DNA of 64,000 nt from Erwinia sp. E_sp_B01_1 (GCF_036865545.1 NZ_CP142208.1:1984001-2048000), one strand, 5' to 3'. Shown: positions 1 through 9,622, counted from the stretch's first letter. The notes: generated from the sequence alone by a model not told the origin. Translations and numbers: made by a program.

Positions 1-665
1 TGGCGCGTTTGCATCAGCTTGATGCCCGGCGCACGGTATTTGCTCAGCAGAATCCAGCGGTGATCGACCAGGGTGTTTTTCATAACGATGTGATCGCCGT
101 CAGCAATCAGCAGGTGCTGTTCTGCCATGAGCTGGCTTTTTTGCATCAGCCGCAACTGCTGGCCTCGCTCGCAGAAAAAATGCCCGGATTCACGCCTGTC
201 GTTGTGCCGGATAACCGGGTAAGCGTAACGGATGCAGTAGCTACCTACCTGTTTAACAGCCAGTTATTGAGCAAACCCGGGGGTAAAATGCTGCTGGTAT
301 TGCCGGAAGAGGCCCGTCAACATCCCGGCGTCTGGCGCTATCTCTGTGAGCTGGTGGAAAGCGGCGGCGCGATCGATGAACTGAAGATTTTCGATCTGCG
401 TGAAAGTATGAATAACGGCGGGGGGCCGGCCTGTCTGCGGCTGCGGGTCGTGCTGGAAGAGCGCCAGCTGGCTGCGGTTAATCCTTCGGTAATGATGAAC
501 GACAGGCTTTTCGTAACGCTGAATGACTGGGTCGATCGACACTACCGCGACAGATTGTCGCAATATGACCTGGCCGATCCACAATTAATTATTGAAGGGC
601 GTGAAGCACTGGACGAACTGACGAAGCTGCTAAACTTAGGGAATGTCTATAGCTTTCAGCAGTGA
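1..665 (+). CDS. astB: N-succinylarginine dihydrolase, 3' fragment
   Basis: This is the C-terminal half of AstB, which converts N2-succinylarginine to succinylornithine, CO2 and ammonia, the second step of the AST arginine catabolic pathway in the cytoplasm. The frame is open from base 3, so the gene begins before the window; about 220 of the family's roughly 445 residues are here. The [10 protein letters not shown] block carries the catalytic His and [12 protein letters not shown] carries the catalytic Cys of this amidinotransferase-fold family. astE follows after 75 bp, the usual end of the ast operon. The fragment shows no frame break. Confidence 0.95.
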   Translation, partial: ARLHQLDARRTVFAQQNPAVIDQGVFHNDVIAVSNQQVLFCHELAFLHQPQLLASLAEKMPGFTPVVVPDNRVSVTDAVATYLFNSQLLSKPGGKMLLVLPEEARQHPGVWRYLCELVESGGAIDELKIFDLRESMNNGGGPACLRLRVVLEERQLAAVNPSVMMNDRLFVTLNDWVDRHYRDRLSQYDLADPQLIIEGREALDELTKLLNLGNVYSFQQ

Positions 666-677
666 TCACGGATGAAG

Positions 678-701
678 CGGGGCGCACAACATCGCGCCCC
701 G
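678..701 (+). other. GC-rich hairpin between astB and astE
   Basis: An 8-bp stem (GCGGGGCG-type arm against CGCGCCCC-type arm) lies directly after the astB stop and has no T tract. It is more likely an mRNA processing or stability element inside the operon than a terminator. Confidence 0.35.
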
Positions 702-740
702 CCCTAATGAAGGAGCAGAAACCCATAACAAGGAGAACTC

Positions 741-1742
741 ATGCAGGATTTCCTGACCCAGACCCTCAGTGCAGAGCCACCTGAACAGCTCTCAGGCCTT
801 AATGACCAGCTAAGCTGGCAATGGCTTGATGAGGGGATCCTGGAAATGACGCCAGTCAACGCCTCTTCGCAGGCCCTGGTGATTTCAGCCGGTATACACG
901 GCAATGAAACGGCGCCGGTTGAGATACTGAACAGCCTGGTCAGCCAGCTGCTGGCGGGAGAGCGCGCGCTGTTGCCCCGTCTGCTGGTCATTTACGGCAA
1001 CCCGGCCGCATTACGTGCCGACAAACGTTACCTGCGCTGTGACATCAACCGGATGTTCGGCGGCCGCTGGCAACAGTATGAAGACTGCCCGGAAGCGCGG
1101 CGCGCCTGGCGGCTGGAGCAGGCGATGGAAACCTTCTGGCAGGCTGGCAGCAGTGAAGAGATCCGCTGGCACCTGGATATGCATACGGCAATACGCGGGT
1201 CCTACCATACGCGGTTTGGTGTGATGCCCCGCCGCGAAACGCCGTGGCCGGAAGATTTCCTTCACTGGCTTGCCGCCGCAGGTCTGGAAGCCCTGGTGTT
1301 TCATCGCTCAGCGGGCGGGACTTTCACCCATTACAGCTGCCAGCATTTTAACGCGGCGAGCTGCACGCTTGAACTGGGTAAAGCCCTGCCGTTTGGCAGC
1401 AACGATCTCACGCAGTTCAGTGCGACGCACGCGGCACTGGCCGCGGTTCTCTCTGGTGAAGCATTGCCAGAGGTGACGGAAATGCCACGGCGGTATCGGG
1501 TCTCCCAACAGATTACCCGCCACACTGAAGCATTCAGGCTGCATATGAGCGGAGAAACGCTGAATTTTACTGCCTTCCCCCAGGGGACCCTGCTGGCTGA
1601 AGATGGCGAACAGCGGTTTTACGTTCAGCAGGCCAGAGAATATGTGATGTTCCCTAATCCCAACGTTGCACCTGGTCAGCGAGCGGGGCTGATGCTGGTG
1701 GAAGATAATGCCCATAATGAGGCTTTAAGTTCCGGACAGTAA
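741..1742 (+). CDS. astE: Succinylglutamate desuccinylase
   Basis: AstE is a zinc enzyme that hydrolyses N-succinylglutamate to succinate and glutamate, the last step of the AST arginine pathway. The protein has 333 residues, a little longer than the E. coli enzyme. The zinc ligands of the aspartoacylase/AstE family are visible: H53 and E56 in the GIHGNET motif, and the His in the LDMHTAIRGS motif. The ATG is preceded by AAGGAGA at a normal distance. It is last in the ast operon, downstream of astB, and is followed by a hairpin terminator at 1772. Frame and length look intact. Confidence 0.96.
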   Translation: MQDFLTQTLSAEPPEQLSGLNDQLSWQWLDEGILEMTPVNASSQALVISAGIHGNETAPVEILNSLVSQLLAGERALLPRLLVIYGNPAALRADKRYLRCDINRMFGGRWQQYEDCPEARRAWRLEQAMETFWQAGSSEEIRWHLDMHTAIRGSYHTRFGVMPRRETPWPEDFLHWLAAAGLEALVFHRSAGGTFTHYSCQHFNAASCTLELGKALPFGSNDLTQFSATHAALAAVLSGEALPEVTEMPRRYRVSQQITRHTEAFRLHMSGETLNFTAFPQGTLLAEDGEQRFYVQQAREYVMFPNPNVAPGQRAGLMLVEDNAHNEALSSGQ

Positions 1743-1771
1743 TTCAGCTTCATTAAAAGACGGAATAAACA

Positions 1772-1804
1772 GGGCGATTCTCAGAAGGATCGCCCAATAT
1801 TTTA
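1772..1804 (+). terminator. Terminator of the ast operon
   Basis: The stem GGGCGAT (1772-1778) pairs with ATCGCCC (1789-1795), followed by an AT-rich AATATTTTA stretch. It is well placed to end the ast operon after astE. Confidence 0.65.
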
Positions 1805-2130
1805 CCTTAGCCTGATTCTTTTACTATTACCCCGGCCCGTGAGGCGCTTCTTATTCCGGCAGCCTGTTAATCTGATGCTTACTTTTCCCTTTCCCGATCC
1901 TGCCAGCCATATTACACTTCTCCATAATTCCTGCTTTAATCGTTATAAATTCATATCTGTTAGCAATTCCTCACGATAATCTTCGCATTCTCTCCATGAT
2001 TGAAGCCTTTTTGTCTTTTATGCTTTCAGGGCTTTACCCACGCTCTGAGTACTTGACGTTCAGCGCAATAAACTGGGTTCCGACATCGCGACAAAGCGTC
2101 GCTTCAGAACTGATAAGTAAGGAATAAACG
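1805..2130 (+). promoter_or_regulatory. spy upstream region, no gene seen
   Basis: The region is AT-rich without a convincing reading frame. It must contain the spy promoter. In E. coli spy is induced by CpxR and BaeR, but I could not find a clear tandem GTAAA CpxR box here. The spy ATG is preceded by AAGGAATAAACG. Confidence 0.4.
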
Positions 2131-2619
2131 ATGCGTAAATTAACTTCTGTAGTTGTTGCTATGACCCTGGCCCTGGGTGCTGCGAATATCGTCCACGCTG
2201 CGGCTGATAATATGACGCCTCCTCCAGCCGGCGCAGATAAAACCATGATGCATAAGCCACCCCGTCATGGCGGCCCACATGAAATGTTTAAAGGCCTGAA
2301 CCTGACCGATGCGCAGAAACAGCAAATGCGTACCATCATGAAAGATGCCCATAAAGAGATGAAACGTCCTTCTCTGGAAGAGCGCCGCAACATGCACAGC
2401 ATTATTGCCTCTGACAGTTTCGACCAGTCCAAAGCGGATGCTCAGGCAACTAAAATGTCTGCAGATGGCAAAGAACGCGCGCTGAAGATGATGGAAACGC
2501 AGAACAAGCTGTATAACATTCTGACGCCGGAGCAGAAGAAACAGTTCAATCAGAACTTTGAGAAACGTCTGACTGAAAAACCGCACCATGAAGGTAAGAT
2601 GGCTCCAGCAGAGGATTAA
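2131..2619 (+). CDS. spy: Periplasmic chaperone Spy
   Basis: Spy is an ATP-independent periplasmic chaperone of the Spy/CpxP family, made under envelope stress, that binds unfolding proteins. The 162 residues start with a Sec signal peptide ending in the VHA-AA region (about residue 23). The two family LTxxQ motifs are present: LTDAQKQQM near residue 58 and LTPEQKKQF near residue 130. The mature protein is rich in Met, Lys and His. It is monocistronic, between the ast operon and convergent cho. Two copies of a short TTAATCTCTCAGTAAT-type sequence follow the stop codon. Confidence 0.93.
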   Translation: MRKLTSVVVAMTLALGAANIVHAAADNMTPPPAGADKTMMHKPPRHGGPHEMFKGLNLTDAQKQQMRTIMKDAHKEMKRPSLEERRNMHSIIASDSFDQSKADAQATKMSADGKERALKMMETQNKLYNILTPEQKKQFNQNFEKRLTEKPHHEGKMAPAED

Positions 2620-2659
2620 TCTCTCAGTAATGAGCGTTAATCTCTCTCAGTAATTTGAG

Positions 2660-2712
2660 AACGCCGACGTTGTTCACACGGGCTTAAGGGCCGTGGACAG
2701 CGCCGGCGTTTT
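2660..2712 (+). terminator. Long imperfect hairpin terminator after spy
   Basis: AACGCCG (2660-2666) pairs with CGGCGTT (2704-2710). The inner arms are also largely complementary around a GGCTTAAGGGCC turn, giving a roughly 50-nt hairpin followed by TTTTCG. It separates spy from the convergent cho gene and could serve both strands. Confidence 0.65.
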
Positions 2713-2724
2713 CGTTGCTGCCGG

Positions 2725-3588
2725 TCAGGGAAGGGGGACGATCGGGTATTTGCCGCTGATCATTGGCTTGCAAAGGATCTTGTACCCGTCGCTGTCAAAA
2801 CCGTGTGGCGTTTTGGTCAACTCATGCGCCAGCGCGATATCTCCGACCGAACCCAGATAGAACCAGTTGTTGATGACATGAATTTGCAGGTTGCTGACAC
2901 CCTGCTCAACAACCCCCACTGCTCCATCCCACGGCCAGCACTGCACGCGGACCCGCTCCAGCGCAGCCATCAGTCGCTGATTATGCGCTTCAACCGGCTC
3001 TTTACCGCAGCAGGCTCCGGCACACCGGCCCAGGCTCGCACGGAAACAGGCGCGGTTTTTACTTACTTTCTCCAGCCCCAGTAATCCCAGACAGAGTTTG
3101 TGCTCATCGGCAATTTTTTGCAGGGTTTCCAGCGCCGAGTGACGGCTGGAATAGAGACCGAAAAGGTTGGGGGTATGGGAAAAATCCAGCTCTTTGGCGT
3201 AGACCACGCTGGGCTTACCCTCTGCTATATGCAGCGAACAAAGCTGACGATTTTTGCGTAGCCTTTTGTTAAACAGCGGCTGCTGAATTTTGATCATCTG
3301 CGCTTCCAGCAGCAAAGCCCCCAATTCTCCCGCCGTGGGAATAAAAGTGACTTCCCGGGTCTGTCGCAGCATTTTGGCTTCGTCCGCAGTGCGGAAATGC
3401 GACATGACCCGGCTGCGGATATTGATGCTTTTACCGATGTAGAGCGGCATCGTCTCGCTGTCGCCATGGAAAATATAGACGCCTGGCACAGAAGGCAGCC
3501 CTTCAAGAAAAGGACGGAGATGGTCGGGATACTGATAAATCGCCGCGGGTTCGAACTCCAGGCGATGACTTGATAAACGTCTTGCCAC
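2725..3588 (-). CDS. cho: Excinuclease Cho (UvrC homologue)
   Basis: Cho makes the 3' incision at bulky lesions during nucleotide excision repair, acting with UvrA/UvrB as an alternative to UvrC. The 287 residues carry an N-terminal GIY-YIG nuclease domain: VPGVYIF near residue 34 and PLYIGKS near residue 49. A cysteine cluster follows near residues 175-195 (ACFRASLGRCAGACC). The start is GTG at 3588, chosen because ARRLSSHRLEF aligns with the start of E. coli Cho. E. coli Cho is about 295 residues and SOS-induced; I did not find a clear LexA site upstream. Confidence 0.92.
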   Translation of the reverse strand: MARRLSSHRLEFEPAAIYQYPDHLRPFLEGLPSVPGVYIFHGDSETMPLYIGKSINIRSRVMSHFRTADEAKMLRQTREVTFIPTAGELGALLLEAQMIKIQQPLFNKRLRKNRQLCSLHIAEGKPSVVYAKELDFSHTPNLFGLYSSRHSALETLQKIADEHKLCLGLLGLEKVSKNRACFRASLGRCAGACCGKEPVEAHNQRLMAALERVRVQCWPWDGAVGVVEQGVSNLQIHVINNWFYLGSVGDIALAHELTKTPHGFDSDGYKILCKPMISGKYPIVPLP

Positions 3589-3653
3589 ACTGCACTCCAG
3601 TTACTGGTTACTTGTACAGTGTAGCAGGCTGCGGACGGATAAAAAAGCGGCAG

Positions 3654-4538
3654 TTAGCGGGTGGCCCGCCAGCACACTAATGAGCCGAGCGTTACCATGA
3701 TCACCCCCTGCCAGAAACTGAAAGAGGGGGTAAGCTGCAACCAGACGGATGCCAGCAGGGCTGAAAAGACCGGCGTGAAATAGGACGCAGTAGCCAGCAG
3801 CGTCATATTGCCGTGCTGAATTCCTGTGTTCCACGCTGAATACGCCAGGGCGGTAGAGGCCGCCATAAACAGCACTTCCATCACCACCGTGGGGCTGAAC
3901 TGCATCGGCTGAGGCTGGCCGGTAATAAAGAACTTCAGCCAGAGCGCCAGGGCCGTGACCAGAAAGAACAGCGTAACGCCACTCTGGCCGCGTGCATAAC
4001 GACGGGTGACGTTGTTATACAGCGCCCAGGCCACAGCCGCAAAAAATGCCAGGCCATAAGCCACAGGGTTATCCATAACGTTGTGCCAGAGCAGCAGAGG
4101 CGTCCAGGCGCTGTCGCCCTTGAGCACCCAGACAATGCCGCCGACAGCCAGCGCAAGGCCGGGCCAGAGCCACCAGCGGAAACGTTGCTGATTAAAGGGG
4201 ATAGCAAACACCAGGGTCAGGCTGGGCCAGAGATAGTTGATCATCCCCAGTTCCAGGGCTTGGGGACGGTTATGGGCAAGGCCTATCGAGACAGCCAGGC
4301 AGATTTCATAGCTGACGAACAGTGCGCCACCCAGCCATAAATACCTTTGGGGCAGATGACGCCAGCCCGGAAAACCCCGCGCCAGACAGAGAAACAGCGC
4401 GCTGGCACTGTAGATCAATGCGGCGCCTCCGGTAGCGCCCAGCGATTCTGATATGCTGCGGATTAGCCCGACGGTGGTGCTCCATAAAACGATAGCGCAG
4501 AGGCCTGTCAGCGTTGCGCGTTGCGGGGTCAGTGCCAT
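3654..4538 (-). CDS. yddG: Aromatic amino acid exporter YddG (DMT family)
   Basis: This is an inner-membrane exporter of the drug/metabolite transporter superfamily; E. coli YddG exports Phe, Tyr, Trp and related compounds. The 294 residues form about ten hydrophobic segments with the EamA-type two-fold repeat. Stretches such as IVLWSTTVGLIRSISE, SYEICLA, NYLWPSLT and SFSFWQG match my memory of E. coli YddG closely. It lies between cho and nadE on the same strand and is separated from nadE by that gene's terminator, so it is probably transcribed alone. In E. coli yddG maps elsewhere, so its position here is a local difference. Confidence 0.88.
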   Translation of the reverse strand: MALTPQRATLTGLCAIVLWSTTVGLIRSISESLGATGGAALIYSASALFLCLARGFPGWRHLPQRYLWLGGALFVSYEICLAVSIGLAHNRPQALELGMINYLWPSLTLVFAIPFNQQRFRWWLWPGLALAVGGIVWVLKGDSAWTPLLLWHNVMDNPVAYGLAFFAAVAWALYNNVTRRYARGQSGVTLFFLVTALALWLKFFITGQPQPMQFSPTVVMEVLFMAASTALAYSAWNTGIQHGNMTLLATASYFTPVFSALLASVWLQLTPSFSFWQGVIMVTLGSLVCWRATR

Positions 4539-4554
4539 GAGGTTCCGTTGAGAT

Positions 4555-4580
4555 CAAAAAAGGGCGGCTGGAACCGCCCG
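4555..4580 (-). terminator. Terminator of nadE
   Basis: Read on the minus strand, GGGCGG and CCGCCC arms around a six-base loop are followed by six T. The hairpin starts 18 bp after the nadE stop. Confidence 0.85.
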
Positions 4581-4597
4581 GAAAGTCTGTTTAAAAA

Positions 4598-5425
4598 TTA
4601 CTTCTTCCAGAAGTCATCGAACACGGTAACCGGTGGACGACGTTTGTGTTCAGTTTTCAGATACCAGCCTTCGATAATTTTGGCGGCAGACTCGTCAACC
4701 GTTTTCCCTTCAAGATACTGGTCAATAATCTCGTAGGTTACGCCCAGCGCCACTTCATCCTGCAGGCCAGGACGATCGTCTTCCAGATCCGCCGTGGGGT
4801 GTTTGAGATAGAGATGCTCAGGACAGCCCAACTCTTTCAGCAGCTTTTTCCCCTGGCCTTTATTCAGACGGAAAATCGGATTGATATCTGTGCCGCCGTC
4901 ACCGTATTTGGTAAAGAACCCGGTCACGGCTTCTGCAGCATGGTCCGTGCCGACCACCAGACCCGAGGTCATGCCGGCAATACTGTACTGGGCTTTCATT
5001 CGCTCGCGGGCTTTTTCGTTGCCGCGAATAAAATCGGACAGGGCGATACCGGCGTCACGCAGCGCTTTTTCACTGGCCTGCACCGCTTCGCGAATGTTTA
5101 CCGTCAACACTTTGTCGGCATTGATAAATTCAACAGCGTCCTGACAATCCTGCTCATCAGCCTGAACGCCATGCGGCAGGCGAACGGCAATAAACTGATA
5201 AGCGCTGTCGCCCGTCTCTTCACGCAGTTCAGTTATAGCCATCTGACTGAGTTTACCCGCCAGCGTGGAGTCCTGGCCGCCGCTGATACCCAGTACCAGG
5301 GATTTGATAAACGGGTAGGTTTTCAGGTACGACTTAAGAAAATCGACGCTGGTACGGATTTCCTGCTTAACATCAATGGTGGGCTTGACACCCAGCGCTT
5401 CGATAATTTCCTGTTGCAGAGCCAT
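4598..5425 (-). CDS. nadE: NH3-dependent NAD+ synthetase
   Basis: NadE amidates nicotinic acid adenine dinucleotide to NAD+ with ATP and ammonia, the final step of NAD biosynthesis. The 275 residues match the E. coli enzyme length. The N-type ATP pyrophosphatase P-loop SGGQDST is at residues 48-54, and the [20 protein letters not shown] active-site block is intact. There is no glutaminase domain, so free ammonia is the nitrogen donor. The ATG has a GGAG site just upstream. As in E. coli, osmE lies nearby, here with a TetR/exporter pair in between. Confidence 0.97.
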   Translation of the reverse strand: MALQQEIIEALGVKPTIDVKQEIRTSVDFLKSYLKTYPFIKSLVLGISGGQDSTLAGKLSQMAITELREETGDSAYQFIAVRLPHGVQADEQDCQDAVEFINADKVLTVNIREAVQASEKALRDAGIALSDFIRGNEKARERMKAQYSIAGMTSGLVVGTDHAAEAVTGFFTKYGDGGTDINPIFRLNKGQGKKLLKELGCPEHLYLKHPTADLEDDRPGLQDEVALGVTYEIIDQYLEGKTVDESAAKIIEGWYLKTEHKRRPPVTVFDDFWKK

Positions 5426-5551
5426 TCACCTCTCCTCAGATTCAGCCCCGTCATTACGGGGCAGTTGCTAATATGTCTGGGATAAAACTAGCGCGGCCAG
5501 CGGAAAACAACAAGAATCAATGCTGTTGTTTCCATAGCTTATGCTTAGTCA

Positions 5552-6741
5552 TCACGCTTTACCGGGTTTTTGCGCCAGCAAAACAAACATAGTGATGGCC
5601 AGCATGTAACAGCCAAAGATGGTGGCGGTCATGGTCAGCACTGAGGTTCCGCCGATACCGGTGACCGGCACCGCGATCCCCCCAAGAGTAAACATTGTGA
5701 CCCCCATGACGGCGGAAGCGCTGCCCGCGCGATGCCCCTGACTTTGCATCGCCAGCGAGGCCGCTGCCACGCCCACAGCACCATTACTGGCCACGCTGAA
5801 GAACAGGGCCACCAGGACCACTGGCAAAGGCGCGCCGCTTAATCCGGCGATCAGCAGGCTGCCGGAGGAGACGAAGGCCAGAGTCAATGCCCCTTTCACC
5901 ACCCGATACTCGCCCCATAATGGGCTGAGGCGGGCACTGATCTGCGACGCAAGGATCAGGCCCACGCCGTTGGCGGCAAAGCAAAAACTGAACGCCTGCG
6001 GTGACAGACCATAGATTTGCTGCAGAACAAAGGGTGAGGCGCCGATATAGGCAAACATGCCCGACATCATAAAGCCCTGGGTCAGGCAAAAGCCCATAAA
6101 GGGCCGGTATGTGATGACCTGACCAAGCGCGGCCCAGGCGGAAAAAATGCTGCCCTGGCTGCGACGCTCCGGGATCAGGGTCTCCTGCAATTTTACTTTA
6201 GCCAGCACAAACAGCAGCAAAGCGATCAGGGCAATCACCATAAACAGCCCACGCCAGTCAAGGATCGCCATCAACGCGCCGCCCATTACCGGTGCGGCTA
6301 TAGGGGCCAGACCATTCACCAGCATCAGCAGGGCAAAGAAGCGGGTCAGTTCGTGGCCGCTGTACATGTCGCGGGCGATAGCACGGGAAAGAACCGCCCC
6401 CCGGCACCGAACAGCCCTTCACACAGACGAGCCAGCAACAGTTGATTGATGTTCTGCGCCAGCGCGCAGCCCACCGAAGCGATCAGCAGCAGCACCAGCG
6501 AGATTAGCAGAGGGCGAATACGGCCATATTTATCGCTCATCGGGCCAAAGATTAACTGCCCCAGGCCTAATCCCAACAGACCCGCTGTCAGGCTGAGCTG
6601 CGCGGTAGCGGTAGGTGTCTGTAGGTCGCTTGCCAGCGAAGGCAAAGCCGGTAAATAGAGATCGATACAAAGCGGGCCTAATGCCGCCAGGAGACCGAGC
6701 GTGATGGCATAGCCAAGACGGTTGGGATGTGCAGGTGTCAT
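5552..6741 (-). pseudogene. Bcr/CflA-type multidrug MFS exporter, frameshifted
   Basis: An MFS drug exporter of the DHA1 Bcr/CflA group is split into two frames. The 5' part (6741 down to about 6400) encodes TM1-TM3 with the GPMSDKYGRIRPLL motif A. The 3' part (from about 6397) gives AVLSRAIARDMYSGHELTRF and the remaining membrane segments. The frames join exactly if one base is added to the C6 run at 6397-6402, giving GAGGAVLSRAI and a 396-residue protein of normal family length. This is either a real one-base loss, a phase-variable tract, or a sequencing error. The ATG overlaps the stop of the upstream TetR gene (ATGA), so the two form an operon. Confidence 0.85.
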
Positions 6742-7322
6742 TTTTCCTCTGTCTTAAAAAGGTGATCGGTGAATTGTTGATAGATGGTATAGAGCTTTTC
6801 TGCCGACGCTTTCTGTGGCGTCAGTCGGCGATAGGAGGTCCCTTCCACCAGCACGGCAAACACCTCCACACAGGCGCGGATATGTTCATCGCTGAAGTGG
6901 GGATGGTCTTTTTTCACGTTGCTACAGGCGTGGGCGAACATGCGGTCATCGGCCTCCACCATCATGCGCGCCACCACTGGATTGCGCGTGGCTTCTGCGG
7001 CCACTTCCATCATCAGCGCTTCGTCATCCTCATCAAGAGCATAACGCCAGGCCAGCAGTTTTGGCAGATTGATGGCGGTGGCCGTCTCTTCAATATGGAT
7101 CAGGCGGGCGTCGATGATCCGCTTAACAATCTCTTCGATAATGGCGTCTTTGCTGGTGAAGTAACGATAAATCTGCCCGACGCTGAGACGGGCTTCCGTT
7201 GCCAGTTGCGCCATGCTGGCACCATGAAAACCGGACTGGCGGAAACAGCGGCGACCGGCAGCGACGATCTCATCCTGACGTTGGCGATGGCGGGCATCGC
7301 GGGCTTCATTGGGTGTACTCAT
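6738..7322 (-). CDS. TetR/AcrR-family repressor
   Basis: This is a 194-residue one-component regulator. The N-terminal helix-turn-helix is typical of TetR proteins: AGRRCFRQSGFHGASMAQLA, then VGQIYRYFTSKDAIIEEIV near residues 45-62. The C-terminal half is a helical ligand-binding domain with no residue that identifies the ligand. The ATG at 7322 is preferred over upstream codons because GAGG lies five bases before it and the homology starts there. It overlaps the following exporter gene by four bases, so it probably represses that exporter and itself. No operator was identified. Confidence 0.88.
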   Translation of the reverse strand: MSTPNEARDARHRQRQDEIVAAGRRCFRQSGFHGASMAQLATEARLSVGQIYRYFTSKDAIIEEIVKRIIDARLIHIEETATAINLPKLLAWRYALDEDDEALMMEVAAEATRNPVVARMMVEADDRMFAHACSNVKKDHPHFSDEHIRACVEVFAVLVEGTSYRRLTPQKASAEKLYTIYQQFTDHLFKTEEK

Positions 7323-7538
7323 CGTTACCTCGGGCATCCGGAGGGTGTATATAAAAGCGGACTCAAAGAGAAGAGAGAGCGTTTTTTGAGAGTGAACGTT
7401 CATTCTCAGGCCCGACATTATAGGCCTTTGATCACTTATAGCCTATGCGTTTTATGAATTTCGTAGCCATAAAGTTGATAAATATGCGTTTATGTTCCAG
7501 GCTTAAGCGTCCATGGAAAATAAATGAGGAATAAAAAC

Positions 7539-7874
7539 ATGAAGAAGTTAACAGGATTTATTGGTGCTGCAGTGGCTCTGGCTGTTTTATCGGGCTGTAC
7601 TGCCTATGACCGTGCAGAAAGCTACGTCACCAAACCGGTTGTTCAGGACGTTAAGAAAGGGATGACCCGTCAGCAGGTACGTGACATTGCTGGCCCACCT
7701 TCTACTGAAATCACCATGGTTCACGCTCGTGGCACCTGCCAGAGCTATGTGCTGGGTGAACGCGATGGTAAACCACAGACTTATTTCGTCAGCTATAACG
7801 ACACTGGCCGTGTAATGAACTACGGTTTCCAGAGCTGCAAAGAGTATGATACCGATCCGCAAGCTGCACAGTAA
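7539..7874 (+). CDS. osmE: Osmotically inducible lipoprotein OsmE
   Basis: OsmE is a small outer-membrane lipoprotein of the SmpA/OmlA (BamE-like) fold, induced in E. coli by osmotic upshift and stationary phase; its precise role is not settled. The 111-residue form begins with a signal sequence and lipobox VLSGC. The conserved core [18 protein letters not shown] and [12 protein letters not shown] matches E. coli OsmE. ATG 7539 is chosen over ATG 7524 because GAGGA (7526-7530) is spaced correctly for it. A strong terminator follows at 7893. nadE lies upstream on the opposite strand. Confidence 0.95.
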   Translation: MKKLTGFIGAAVALAVLSGCTAYDRAESYVTKPVVQDVKKGMTRQQVRDIAGPPSTEITMVHARGTCQSYVLGERDGKPQTYFVSYNDTGRVMNYGFQSCKEYDTDPQAAQ

Positions 7875-7892
7875 TCGCGCTGCCTGATTGAG

Positions 7893-7922
7893 AAAAACGG
7901 CCACTTTTGTGGCCGTTTTTTT
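7893..7922 (+). terminator. Terminator of osmE
   Basis: AACGGCCAC pairs with GTGGCCGTT around a TTTT loop, followed by a run of T. Confidence 0.9.
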
Positions 7923-7960
7923 ATGGGGTGTTCAAAGCCTGGCGGACGGGGGACTTCAGG

Positions 7961-8074
7961 CTAGCGGCCATCAATATCACGGCGATAAGCGTGGCCATCC
8001 TTCACGTAGAAACGTTCACCGTCGAAACCCAGCGCACGCATATCGTCGCTTATATGCTCCACCGGCGGTTGCAC
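7961..8074 (-). other. Possible 37-residue ORF or gene remnant
   Basis: A minus-strand frame with a GTG start at 8074 and a TAG at 7961 gives a protein-like sequence including EHISDDMRALGFDGERF and YVKDGHAYRRDIDG. I do not recognise it. It lies 28 bp beyond the stop of the ACS transporter gene on the same strand. No good ribosome binding site is visible. It could be a short real gene, or the degraded tail of a lost one in the place of the E. coli chb operon. Confidence 0.25.
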
Positions 8075-8102
8075 AACAACATAAGTACCGCCTTAAAGCC
8101 TC

Positions 8103-9434
8103 TCAAATCAGCCCTTTTTGTCCGGTCGCCAGGCTTACAGGTTCAGACTTAAGACGCTTTTCAGGCTGAAGCAGCGTCATCGCCAGCATGCTACAGAGTG
8201 CAATCGCCGCCGTGGCGCTGAACATCGCATTATAGCCGTAGTGCTGTGCCAGCCAGCCGCTGAGTATCGGGGAGATGATGGATGCCAGGTTAGCGACAGC
8301 CAGAGTGATCCCGCTGTAGGTTCCCACGGTGGATTTCGGCGTAACGTCAATCACCACCGACCAGTAAACATTATTCACCAGCGCGTTCAGCGCATTGCCC
8401 AGCGTCATCATCAGGATGATCCCGGCGGCAGAAGGCATCCAGGGAATGGCCATAAAGCAGGCCGCAGTCAGCAACAGCGTGACTGAAGCAAAAACGTTGC
8501 GCGCGAGGCGCAGATTATTAAAACGCTTTAACAGCGTGTCGGCGATTTTGCCTCCCAGCAGCACCGTAATACAGGCTCCACTCCACGGGATCATCGCCAC
8601 ATACCACAGTGAGTGCAGATCGTAATGGAAGCTGTCCTGCAAATATTTAGGCCCCCAGGTCACCAGGGTAAAGGTGATGTAAAGAAACGAGAAGTAGCCC
8701 AGTGCATTACAGACCAGCGTGCGGTTGGTAAAGAAGCGCCACCAGGGAAGCCGGGGCCCTGATGCACTCTCCGACTGACCTTCAGCGATCAGGGCGCGCT
8801 CGATATCGCTGACCCGGGGCTGTTGCTCTGGGGTATCGGCAAACACCCGGGCGAACAGCAGCATGGCAACCAGAGAAAAAATCCCCAGCAGAATGAACAT
8901 CACCCGCCAGTCATTGGTCAGCAGCAGCAGCCCGACAGCCACGGGAGCGGTAAGCAGCGCGCCTACCTGCGTGCTCAGCAGGCCAATGCCCAGAGCAATC
9001 CCGCGCTCCTTATCCGGTGCCCAGTTGGCAATAGCTTTGTTCATCAGGGCGTAGGCCGGGCCTTCGGCAAAACCAAACAGCACCCGCATCACGGCAAAAC
9101 CCATAATGGCCGAGCCGCTGAACAGCGCCATGCCCACTTCTCCGGCCCAGGCGGTGGCAAATTCCAGCAGCGACCAGAGGATCCCTGCCATCAGCCAGAC
9201 TTTTTTGGTACCCAGACGGTCAGCCAGGAAGCCACCGCACAGCGAGCCAAACAGATAACCAATCCCAAAGTAGCTCAGTACTGCGCCCAGCTGAATTTTA
9301 CTGAAGTGAAACTCATCCGAGATAGCGTTGGCAGCAAAAGAGAGCGCGCCACGGTCGATGTAATTAATCAGGGCAATAAAAAACAGCATGCCAAAAATGC
9401 GGTAGCGGTAATTGTGTCTGGCATCAACTTTCAT
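8103..9434 (-). CDS. MFS transporter, anion:cation symporter (ACS) family
   Basis: This is a 443-residue, 12-segment inner-membrane transporter of the ACS branch of the major facilitator superfamily, which includes hexuronate, glucarate and galactonate carriers. Family marks are ALINYIDRGALSFAA in TM1, GGFLADRLGTKKV in the loop 2-3 motif and RVLFGFAEGPAYALMNKAIANW near TM4. The substrate cannot be read from sequence, though a sugar acid or similar organic anion is the family expectation. It replaces the chb chitobiose operon found between osmE and katE in E. coli. No catabolic enzyme or regulator sits beside it. Confidence 0.85.
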   Translation of the reverse strand: MKVDARHNYRYRIFGMLFFIALINYIDRGALSFAANAISDEFHFSKIQLGAVLSYFGIGYLFGSLCGGFLADRLGTKKVWLMAGILWSLLEFATAWAGEVGMALFSGSAIMGFAVMRVLFGFAEGPAYALMNKAIANWAPDKERGIALGIGLLSTQVGALLTAPVAVGLLLLTNDWRVMFILLGIFSLVAMLLFARVFADTPEQQPRVSDIERALIAEGQSESASGPRLPWWRFFTNRTLVCNALGYFSFLYITFTLVTWGPKYLQDSFHYDLHSLWYVAMIPWSGACITVLLGGKIADTLLKRFNNLRLARNVFASVTLLLTAACFMAIPWMPSAAGIILMMTLGNALNALVNNVYWSVVIDVTPKSTVGTYSGITLAVANLASIISPILSGWLAQHYGYNAMFSATAAIALCSMLAMTLLQPEKRLKSEPVSLATGQKGLI

Positions 9435-9622
9435 ATTCTGGTTCCTTACTGCAAGTGTAAGGAATGTAAAGCAACATTAATGCCACAGTGTTAACCAGAG
9501 GGGGCAAACCTTCAGGGCGGGGGGATTTCTGCGGGTAGGTAATAAGGGGAGCAGGCCCTGTTCAGCCTGCTGCACCCTGATGGAACGTTCAGAACCTCTT
9601 AACTGCCACCTGACGGGGCAGG

